A stretch of 26,217 nt of DNA from a virus: the IMG/VR virus record IMGVR_UViG_3300032006_000072, positions 1 through 26,217 of that record; one strand, 5' to 3'. Under the pieces are notes generated by a model. That model did not search any database. It was not told where the DNA came from and saw only the letters and a list, made by a program, of their open reading frames with translations. Shown piece by piece: positions 17,001 to 20,691 of the stretch. The position numbers were made by a program, and so were the translations under genes. Positions within the stretch are counted from its first letter, which is position 1. Each line of letters begins with the position of its first letter.

Positions 17001-18206
17001 AGTATAGATTCTACTGATGTAGTATCAACTAATCCATATTTTGGTCCTGGAAATGTTAATAATATTAATCTGAAGCGTCCAATGAATTGGTGCAGACAGA
17101 CTGAAGATATGATTCTTAATGGTAAGAGAGTTGCTAAAGATCGTGCTTTATATGAGGCATCTATCTATCCAAATACTAATGTTATTCAAACTGTTGGTGT
17201 TGGATCTACTACCATCTATGTTGAAAGTGTAAGACCACTCTTTAATGCTCAAAATGAAAATGATATTTCACTATCATTCCAAAAAGAGATAGTTCTTGTT
17301 TCTCAAGATAGGAGAGTTGCTGCTTCTGCTACGGCTACTGTATCTGCTGGCAATACAATTTCTGCAGTTACACTTACTGATGGTGGTGTTGGTTATTCTA
17401 CTAATCCTGTTGTAATTCTCGGAAATCCAGTTGGTGTTGGAACTACCAACAGAGCAACTGCTAGAGCATATATCAGTAATGCAGGTATAGTTACAGGTAT
17501 CACAATGACTGGACCTGGAACTGGATATACTTCTGTACCACAGGTCTTAATGACACCTCCTCCTGTTTTGGATGAGAGAGTCAGTTCTGGAGTAGAATAT
17601 AGTGGTGATTTTGGATTGATTGTTGGTGTTGGAACAACGGCTGTAACTGGGATTGCATCTACAGCACTTATATTTGAATTATTGATTCCAGAAAATTCTA
17701 TTATGAGAGATACAGTTATTACTGGAACTGCAGTTACTATAAGTGGTATAAGTACAAATGATTATTTTGTCTATAGAGAATCTAATATTGGTAATCCGGT
17801 AACATCTTTGGATGCTAGTGGAACTGTTGTTGGAGTAGGAACAACTTCTCTTGATAACGTTTATAAAGCATTAAAAGCTGAAACTGTTAAAGAATTTGTT
17901 TATGGTGTTGGAGATGTATTCCTTAGAAAAATTACTGTTGGCGTAACCACTTATAATGGATACGTTTTTGGAAAAACTGATACTTTTGATAGTATGGTTC
18001 AAACTTTTGATTCTACAACTACTTCTTTTGATAATTTTGTCTTCCGTAATTATTATGGAGTTTATAGTTGGGGTAGGATTGATTGTGATGCAAGAACAGC
18101 AACACAAGAGTTCCCATTCTATAATCAAAATGGAGTAACTGGAATTTCAACTTCTGCATATGTCAGAAGATATGTACCTTTAAAATATAGAGACTATCTC
18201 GCTTAA
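5022..18206 (+). CDS. Giant modular baseplate/tail structural protein with YHYH-like and LamG domains (4394 aa)
   Basis: A single uninterrupted frame of 4394 residues, very roughly 470 kDa, in the position T4 uses for gp7 (1032 aa). Residues about 1-225 form an N-terminal assembly region (LPLYVIDEFPLIGDFL; KGTSQSFKVLFKALYG at 194-209) of a type common at the start of large marine myovirus tail proteins. Next come two FP..G..I modules (78-121, 322-367), many GSGY-type beta modules, a YHYH-like domain (about 1198-1357, GWAYDGNPIYGPYGY at 1247-1261), a triplicated beta module (about 2616-2935), a LamG/concanavalin-like domain (3009-3225), a RPWLGT module (about 3382-3445) and two DDISD modules (from 3494 and 3870). 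The C-terminus ends YYGVYSWGRIDCDAR...RDYLA. VG(I/V)GTT turns recur throughout. It likely forms an extended chain at the baseplate rim. Identity with gp7 is positional inference only. Confidence 0.93.
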   Translation: MTQSRVPLRTVVKNQLPLYVIDEFPLIGDFLSTYYLSQDFQGGPLDLIQNIDRYVKLDNNANTISSTILLNDITAIDNTIIVSNTKGFPDEYGLIRIDDEIITYSGKTDISFTGCTRGFDGIADDKNQNLVFTQTLAEDHVADATVENLSVLFLKEFLKKTKNQLLPGLEDRSLYADLDKSLFIKQAKDFYSSKGTSQSFKVLFKALYGVDVEVLKPSEHLISPSAPLYKITNDMVVEPISGDVQSIRGYTLIQDSYGTTIDKAYAPITNVEKVFVSGASTDFYRLSIDSTFSSDKTYGGAEYGTFSVHPKTKCIGDYTTSSTTLDVDSTVGFPTSGELYVTYTDRKAGIVSYTSKAFNQFYGCSGITDNIANNTVIGINTHAVATLADDTQVKVRITSVLGDLKYDQPNYYYEKDDTIEIKTLGISTADVASNSWIFNAATSYKVETITKINETAFRYRVILDNDHIFKVGDTLTVTTTGYSGQSKVYGVNGVKSITIGDQGSLDEYITDTITITIKKNILKANATNFPSANNVTTDVSSVYKDNGKDTLVASSSIPFYKDQRLNVKKNLITFDGTFTGDTFKVLTSGDHGFYTGDTVYYTPQKVTSTVEDADGNETIQTTTLTGITQEGIYFVKRLSDTTSLKLARSRSELYTEDYVTTEAIDVTDNTIEFWKFKGQELENHKLLREISDPEDEGGLVETKAGQASGILINGVEILNYKSVDSIFYGRIESIDVDGSGSGYNVISPPDFNIADPTGIGATGNVAVRGTFNEIRVVDTGFDYIGQPTIKISGGNGKDATADVITRLVDHDVNFNSEEGFGLVNLTTNTIGFNTYHKFRDYEKVIYKPNGQVPITGLSTGAAYYVDVQNATSVKLYKSKDEAVNQINVIDLTGYGEGRHTLASETKKAVVSSIQITNEGSGYENKKTAVVGLTTSLDKITVERHGYNSGELVTYSTAGTTIGGLTDGSNYYLTKIDDNTFKLSEIGPSGKEKFYYDTRQYINLTSTGSALDTHYFNYPAISVELIGRVGISSIGSETFKATLQPIVTGEIVSVNLSSKGSAYGSSEILNLYKEPEISLDIGDSVQVTPVIANGTVIEVLVDKKGSNITAPPLIEIEGGIGLVMTPVIENREVTKINVIEGGSTFFGGQTSTRITYPGSGAVFRANLQRWTVNQFEKNYGFITDDDGFIDDGLNDDYGLQYVHLYAPRKLREILYATDQSGNSLYNSPDLIIDNGSEKESTKHSPIIGWAYDGNPIYGPYGYSKVDGGVITQMLSGYQFGNPENRPSINTYKSGFFVEDYVHIPSSSESVLDENNGRFCVTPEFPKGTYAYFATIDSALPDSSGVFVNFKRPIFPYLIGDKFHSKPNKFNFTKNSNQDEYDIQNSQWLRNTHVYNFLSPTKSYEYLDLPYKMKKTQISDVAFATPGRIDSVGIITGGTNYKVDDNVIINNEGTGGFGADIKVSKVGGKAVTSISCATTSINLIEVVPTKKSGQYAFYAPTPHNFKNAEIISIAGLSTTAAKLSGDYSIGITTSVHVLTAGVGTTGATGIVTYFSIYGDLNSDLIKPNNVLTVGIGTTAEKVKVLNIDKVSNRLRVLRAVEGTTAVAQTATSILYEDQRKFTTTVGYKTSFNFQLNRELYFNPVDTLGIGTLSGVGVGYTITFTNPGAGITNKFVPTQTLYLPEHELRTNDELIYNLNDGTAIGVSTNGSAPLTLSDQQKLYVAKVNDNLIGLSTVRVGMASTGVFAGIGSTAASLGLLYFTSVGTGDNHSLKTNYGNVITVSAYKNTVTVTTAETHSLGVSDNVYIDAKPSISVIKTVSYNDENRRIVIDKRTIAASDINVTTNEVTVSDHRFELGQKLIYNSGTPSGGLTNEKFYYAVIVNKDTIKLSESYYDATSAVPTIVDITSATGGFLSPVNPPIKLYKDAPVVFNLSDSSLVYTKNAIQYPAFTFEFFEDEDQERIFDKTEESSTFEVIKSGTIGVDGQVTLVVDSTLPKQLYYNLVPISTDQLPIEKLQISIDDEVKANNEIEIVDSVYSGKQTISIGATNTFTYFISEVPESSSYTQSNANIKYSTDSSSGIGSIVDLKIYNRGNNYYKLPQVTGAAKKTTINDPTVGIGSNAVLTIQSDSIGIIKRTKLKDVGFDYPSDNTLRPTAKLAEIIKIDNLAIFESIGITSAGRGYGPTPKIIVFDGQSGEQMIEVDLLFEKGARNLKVLKNTYGINDVEPRLLPINNSNGVGIQTIGFNTTTQDATITLSTGFSTVTSFPFSIGDEIMIENVSVGIASTAANGDVVTVDTGRGYNTNLYNYQLFTVTGVEENYGGVGFVTFSMSNFLGSGEIPGTFNAQRSSGRIIAKKDFPIFDPVLTTTHFLKGEGVISLDDNTVTGTVERWDSDTGYLKVQTNKDFVVGHVIEGTSSKTRGRVSGTKSFTATYDLEAKSKVESGWEEKTGFLNLNSQVIQDGDYYQKFSYALKSTIDMAKWDDVVSALNHTAGFKKFSNLQVESIATNDAVVGVGSTLSTLDLVADLYDVVDTNCVYNFDLATENNKNNTLSDQVVLQSQILTDYSESIGNRVLSIDDFSSEFNSNPRATRYSNIARFTNLDANAHKYITYVQDRRYTYERQMMILTLLHDDAGFGYMNQYARLDTVSDLGSFDYGLDGLDGVIQFLPTKYQVNDYNVFTLSYNINDLVLGTGTSDFGGVRIATASTAVATGVGTGSTTRFVSIANTYTSGKVLFEFKTTSGDYEFNELTFVHDGTTVDLQEYGRLTNLNELDDAASGLGTYHPYISGSNVVIDFIPNVSTAASINAITVGMGNTAGIGSFAFNHALVGSEYWNIAASGSPTAHSVGEYPDRYDGAYIIAQATDTTNNVTVISEIMLCDTGTDVHMTEWGDLRVGATGSFVGVGTFGATYNSTTGLTALKFTPNASIDVEVRTFYNYMRFEDDIGAAENPITLDFTNAWMDSQYGAYQGTEVDVKRAFNLTHETYQIFERYFDGSDGTVIGTQGENPVLTDLVLYLDGQTITGITTWSDSSTEGNNAALTNIYGWQNGDDGETLAYIFENGSYGNITDSTDWDFSGDFSLEVWAKMTAAPVGYSTASALISSWDTAGSSDNKFILGVNSDYEVVLQLNGEANTFTNAPANIQLDKWHHIVVSRIGTELDMYLDGSKGGVTATYADAIAPTLDIRVGNYVGLSTVSFNGQIGVVRAYKGKGLDLSEVERNFVTQRGRFYPEFATAIPDVPFSVDIPNHFFVTGEELTYSNPGAGTTQNIGIVTATVPSIGSTDKLPSSVFVVKVDSNRIKLASTAENALKVIPEILEINKVGIGTTHTFTAKNQNEKIIVALDNYLQSPIVGTSVTTSLTQAALDTEDIVHLVGITSISGNDLIKIGDEVMKVQAVGVGTYTEALRVQRPWLGTVAVGHDTGAQVQKISGNYNVVNNFLNFVEAPYGGIPESSPTNAPYDRDWVGITTSSVFQGRSFMRSGTPGGSNETYSKNYLFDDISDDFNGLETTFTLKQDSANITGIENENAVILVNDIFQIPGIANDYTMNEQAGITSAIFSDSYGQAVLGADVNKSNLPIGGVIVTVGSSEGSAYQPLIGAGATITVGSGGTISAITIGSTGSGYRADYNYEILTDVTTAIPASSNIITLDNKNSVFGKLQLLGYGSTCTIGIGTYIKPTNITSIGTTSITIGVSSASAYEIAAGTAVLIKIIAPQVGVANIGIVTGTDPSNDNVITHIGFTTVKDGFVSTACSITNTDTGFSTTKTYEAVVDSPLSYSSVPLIYQTDGVSTPVGVGTEGKVDIFVSATTKVSDFTLVNTGYGYKPNENLTVPTGGITGIPTDATASKLERFTLTLEKTFTDKFAGWAIGQLQPLDDISDQFDGTTTDFQLRVNSVVTSIKASKGSSINIQDVLLVFYNNILQVPGEGYTFPGGSTIIFGEAPKSGDKVSIIFYKGSGGLDVVDVDVLETVKAGDTLQLNNDPSQGQKEVLQEDSRIAMSIDSTDVVSTNPYFGPGNVNNINLKRPMNWCRQTEDMILNGKRVAKDRALYEASIYPNTNVIQTVGVGSTTIYVESVRPLFNAQNENDISLSFQKEIVLVSQDRRVAASATATVSAGNTISAVTLTDGGVGYSTNPVVILGNPVGVGTTNRATARAYISNAGIVTGITMTGPGTGYTSVPQVLMTPPPVLDERVSSGVEYSGDFGLIVGVGTTAVTGIASTALIFELLIPENSIMRDTVITGTAVTISGISTNDYFVYRESNIGNPVTSLDASGTVVGVGTTSLDNVYKALKAETVKEFVYGVGDVFLRKITVGVTTYNGYVFGKTDTFDSMVQTFDSTTTSFDNFVFRNYYGVYSWGRIDCDARTATQEFPFYNQNGVTGISTSAYVRRYVPLKYRDYLA
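8613..9095 (+). other. YHYH-like domain inside the giant protein
   Basis: Residues about 1198-1357 of the giant protein carry the hallmarks of the YHYH domain family: DGNPIYGPYGY (1251-1261), an LDENNGRF segment, and FPYLIGDKF (from 1353). At the place where the family is named for Tyr-His-Tyr-His, this protein reads YAYF (1328-1331), so both histidines are missing. Confidence 0.8.
12868..13830 (+). repeat. Three tandem related beta modules in the giant protein
   Basis: Three segments share one pattern. Copy 1 is residues about 2616-2685 (LTLLHDDAGFGYMNQYARLD), copy 2 about 2733-2807 (LTFVHDGTTVDLQEYGRLTN), copy 3 about 2862-2935 (IMLCDTGTDVHMTEWGDLRV). Each continues into a GSFD / GLGTY / VGTFG turn and an I.F.P strand (VIQFLP, VIDFIP, ALKFTP). 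The DNA has diverged, so the duplication is old. Confidence 0.6.
14046..14696 (+). other. LamG / concanavalin A-like domain inside the giant protein
   Basis: Residues about 3009-3225 begin with LVLYLDGQ, contain DFSGDFSLEVWAKM and the typical WHHIVVSR strand (W3144), and end with a strand followed by ERNFVTQRGRF. This matches the LamG-type jelly-roll fold that often binds sugars. Surface carbohydrate binding is a reasonable inference from the fold, not shown by any residue here. Confidence 0.8.
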
Positions 18207-18209
18207 AAA

Positions 18210-18217
18210 TCTAAATA
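18210..18217 (+). promoter_or_regulatory. Late promoter motif before the tail-fibre gene
   Basis: TCTAAATA followed by ACTAG, 23 nt before the fibre ATG, fills the 34-nt gap after the giant gene. It shares TAAATAACTA with the motifs at 19142 and 20666. AAAAGG (18224-18229) provides a ribosome site 11 nt before the ATG. Confidence 0.6.
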
Positions 18218-18240
18218 ACTAGTAAAAGGTCTATTAACCA

Positions 18241-19143
18241 ATGGCAAAGTTAGGAATAAATACGGGATCTGCCGCTAATGACGGAACAGGTGATGGCCTG
18301 CGAGTTGGTGGTGGAAAAATTAACACCAACTTTGATGAGGTTTATTCTTCTATTGGTGATGGTACTACATTAAGAATTGGTACGGGAAGTACATGTGCTA
18401 TTACCATGGCAGAACCTTCTGCTAGTGGAGAATCATTTGTTGGAATTGGTAGCACAATTCCTTCTTATATGTTAGATGTAAGAGGTGGAATAGGTGCTAC
18501 AAATATTAGTATAAGTGGTATTGCTACTGTTGTGGATCTTCGTGGTGTAACTGCCATAGATGCCACTACAACAGCAACCATTGAAGCTGCAACAGCAGCA
18601 ATGCCTAATCAATTTGAATATATTAATGTTACCGGAATGGGTACCATTAATAATCTGAGTGTATCAGGTGTTTCTACTCTTGGTATTGCAACAGCAACAA
18701 ATTTTAGTGTATCTGGTGTTACTACATTTAATCAGGATGTACAATTCCCTGGTGATTCATATAATGTTCTATGGGATCAAGCAACAAGTAAATTTAAGTT
18801 TGATGATTCTGCTAAATGTGTATTTGGCAGTGCATCTGGTGGAGATTTGTTGATATACCATACTGGTGGTAATAGCACTATAAAAAATGAAACAGGTGAA
18901 TTTAGAATTGTTGGTAATGATCTAAGATTACAAACTCAAGATGGTAGTGAAGATTATCTTTTAGCTGTTGATGGTGGATCTGTATCCATATTTTATGATG
19001 ATGGCAAGAAATTAGAAACTACTGGTGGAGGTGTAGATGTTACAGGAATTGTAACTGCTACTAGTTTTGCTGGTTCAGGATCTGCACTTACTGGTATAGA
19101 GGCAGGTTTAGATGCCTTCTCTGCTGGCATGTTTAGCATGTAA
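18241..19143 (+). CDS. Tail fibre protein, cyanophage type (300 aa)
   Basis: The N-terminus (GINTGSAANDGTGDGLRVGG, then KINTNFDEVYSSIGDG, residues about 5-41) is a virion-attachment segment widely seen at the start of cyanophage tail fibres. The middle has repeating SGVSTLGIATATNFSVSGVT units (about 141-160). A DLLIYHTGGNSTI...FRIVGNDLRL...VSIFYDDGKKLETTGGG block (about 202-264) is another common phrase in these fibres. The C-terminus is VTATSFAGSGSALTGIEAG. At 300 residues it is short for a complete long fibre and could be one segment of a multi-gene fibre. It has its own late promoter and lies between the giant gene and gp8, which are neighbours as gp7-gp8 in T4. Confidence 0.85.
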   Translation: MAKLGINTGSAANDGTGDGLRVGGGKINTNFDEVYSSIGDGTTLRIGTGSTCAITMAEPSASGESFVGIGSTIPSYMLDVRGGIGATNISISGIATVVDLRGVTAIDATTTATIEAATAAMPNQFEYINVTGMGTINNLSVSGVSTLGIATATNFSVSGVTTFNQDVQFPGDSYNVLWDQATSKFKFDDSAKCVFGSASGGDLLIYHTGGNSTIKNETGEFRIVGNDLRLQTQDGSEDYLLAVDGGSVSIFYDDGKKLETTGGGVDVTGIVTATSFAGSGSALTGIEAGLDAFSAGMFSM

Positions 19144-19149
19144 TAAATA
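19142..19149 (+). promoter_or_regulatory. Late promoter motif before the adhesin pair
   Basis: AATAAATA, followed by ACTAAAAA, overlaps the stop codon of the fibre gene and lies 18 nt before the next ATG. The 16-nt string AATAAATAACTAAAAA is repeated exactly at 20666. It differs from TATAAATA only at the first base. Confidence 0.65.
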
Positions 19150-19167
19150 ACTAAAAACTATAAACTA

Positions 19168-19551
19168 ATGGCACTACAGAAGACTAGATTACAAGATATC
19201 ATTAAAATCACAGGAGTAGCTAATCAGGCTGTTGGTCTTGTTACTGGTGGAGTATCTCCAACTCCTGTTGGAATTGCTTCTACCTGTTATGTCAAAAGTG
19301 TGGTGATGCATAATCCAACTTCTTTTGCTTCTACGATTTCTTTGTATTATGAAGCGGCTACTAGTCCCGCATCAAATCCTCCAGCTGAAGCAGATCAGTT
19401 TTATCATCAAACACTTGCTGCTAATGAGACTCAAATTTTAGAACTTAATTATCCATTGGTTTTTACGCATAATGATACATTAAGTGCTGTTGTTGGAATT
19501 GCGTCAACTGCAAATATTATGGTTCTTGGGGATATTGAGAGGACCGTTTAA
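19168..19551 (+). CDS. Small virion structural protein (127 aa)
   Basis: The 127 residues begin MALQKTRLQDIIKITGVANQ, an opening I associate with small structural proteins near cyanophage fibre genes. The rest alternates short hydrophobic strands (YVKSVVMHNP, ASTISLYYEA, ETQILELNYPLVF, NIMVLGDIERTV) and reads like a compact beta sandwich. Two VGIAST turns echo the VGIAST/VGIGTT turns of the giant protein. The stop overlaps the start of the glycine-rich gene (TAATG at 19549-19553), so the two are likely made in step and may interact, for example as a fibre adaptor and its tip. Function inferred from context only. Confidence 0.75.
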   Translation: MALQKTRLQDIIKITGVANQAVGLVTGGVSPTPVGIASTCYVKSVVMHNPTSFASTISLYYEAATSPASNPPAEADQFYHQTLAANETQILELNYPLVFTHNDTLSAVVGIASTANIMVLGDIERTV

Positions 19552-20660
19552 TGGGAATTAGATCCACATTAGGTAAAAATTTAAGTAGTTTTTTAAGTGT
19601 TAATAATACTTCTGATATTGGTACTACAGCAGATAATGTTCTTCCAATATTAGCAAGTGGTGGTACAGGAATTACAACCACAGGTAAGGATGGAAAAGTT
19701 ACTAATTATCATGTATTTACAGAACCAGGTCATTTTCGTTTAGGTCCTGCAGCAGTAGGAACTGGAAAAACTTTTACTGTTTTAGTTGTTGCTGGTGGTG
19801 GTTCTGGTGGTGGTTCATATTATGGTGGCGGTGGTGGTGCTGGTGAAGTTGTTTATGGTCCTGCAGTTACATTTGATCTTTCCAATGGATATGAATATAA
19901 AGTAGACGTTGGTGAAGGAGGAGCGGCTGTAATTTGTGATCAAGTTAATGGTGAGATGTTTATGGGTATGAATGGTGGTGATTCTAGATTTTACCCTACA
20001 CTTAATTACACACCCAGTAGACTTAATGATAGAACTATAGGTATAGTAACAAATTACCAATCTAATGTTGGATTAGCATCCACTGGTGTTATAGCTCTTG
20101 GTGGTGGCGGTGGCGGTGGTTCTAGTCCTGTTAGTCACACGTATGGAAGTCACGGTGGTTCTGGAGGAGGAAGTTCATATTATTCTACACAACAGACTGC
20201 TCCATCAAGATATACTAAGACAGGTGGTAGAGGATATAACCACCAATACGTTTATAGAGGAAGTGGTTCCGATCCTGGAGGAAGTGTTTGTCATGGTGGC
20301 GGTGGTGCCGGTTCTGTAGGTTCTGATGGAGCTGGTGGTATTGGACATCCCTTCGATTGTTTTGGCGATTTATATGTTGCTCCTGCTATTCCTGCTCCCG
20401 TACGACCTTATTGGATTCCTGAAGTAAGCCCTGGGGGTATATATGGTGGTGGAGGTGGGGGTGCTGAGTATGGAAATCCTGAGCGTGGAGAAGGTGGAGC
20501 TGGTGGCGGTGGCAATGGTGGTGATCCAAGCATGCCTGGAATACCTGGAACTGATTATACTGGTGGCGGTGGCGGTGGCGTTCAAAATGTTAACCAAGAT
20601 GGTGGCGCTGGTGGTAAAGGAATAGTCATCATAAAATATATCAATCCTTCATCACAATAA
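19551..20660 (+). CDS. Glycine-rich adhesin-like fibre protein (369 aa)
   Basis: Residues 1-78 are ordinary. TFTVLVVAGGGSGGGSYYGG then opens a series of glycine clusters at about 82-99, 184-192, 247-267, 300-325 and 342-359, separated by variable segments rich in Y, P and S. The protein ends GGAGGKGIVIIKYINPSSQ, a cap common in glycine-rich phage fibre proteins. Clustered GGGGG runs between variable loops recall the gp38 tip adhesins of some T-even phages, where packed polyglycine helices display host-binding loops. That fold is inference here; overall similarity to gp38 was not tested. It is coupled to the 127-residue gene by a TAATG overlap. GGC/GGT codon runs make this gene richer in G than its neighbours. 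Confidence 0.78.
   Translation: MGIRSTLGKNLSSFLSVNNTSDIGTTADNVLPILASGGTGITTTGKDGKVTNYHVFTEPGHFRLGPAAVGTGKTFTVLVVAGGGSGGGSYYGGGGGAGEVVYGPAVTFDLSNGYEYKVDVGEGGAAVICDQVNGEMFMGMNGGDSRFYPTLNYTPSRLNDRTIGIVTNYQSNVGLASTGVIALGGGGGGGSSPVSHTYGSHGGSGGGSSYYSTQQTAPSRYTKTGGRGYNHQYVYRGSGSDPGGSVCHGGGGAGSVGSDGAGGIGHPFDCFGDLYVAPAIPAPVRPYWIPEVSPGGIYGGGGGGAEYGNPERGEGGAGGGGNGGDPSMPGIPGTDYTGGGGGGVQNVNQDGGAGGKGIVIIKYINPSSQ
20102..20119 (+). repeat. 18-nt glycine-codon direct repeat (second copy at 20561-20578)
   Basis: TGGTGGCGGTGGCGGTGG occurs exactly at 20102-20119 and again at 20561-20578 in the glycine-rich gene, 459 nt apart start to start. Related shorter runs lie near 19824, 20294 and 20501. The spacing is a multiple of three, so recombination between the copies would keep the reading frame. 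Confidence 0.85.
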
Positions 20661-20665
20661 ACCCT

Positions 20666-20673
20666 AATAAATA
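20666..20673 (+). promoter_or_regulatory. Late promoter motif before gp8
   Basis: AATAAATA followed by ACTAAAAA lies 18 nt before the gp8 ATG, the same spacing as the copy at 19142. It probably drives gp8 and the downstream DUF4815-type gene. Confidence 0.65.
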
Positions 20674-20691
20674 ACTAAAAAATTATAAAAA

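Noticed and set aside
7217-17565. CRISPR-like or tandem DNA array in the giant gene
   Set aside because: The repeats are visible only at protein level, have unequal spacing and diverged DNA; they are protein modules.
5022-18206. Assembly artefact or frameshift joining several genes
   Set aside because: The frame is continuous, with related module types and uniform composition from end to end, and giant proteins of this kind are expected in T4-like cyanophages.
19815-20597. Minus-strand frames opposite the glycine-rich gene (19815-20060, 20370-20597)
   Set aside because: Antisense to GGT/GGC codons gives long threonine/alanine frames by composition; no independent support.
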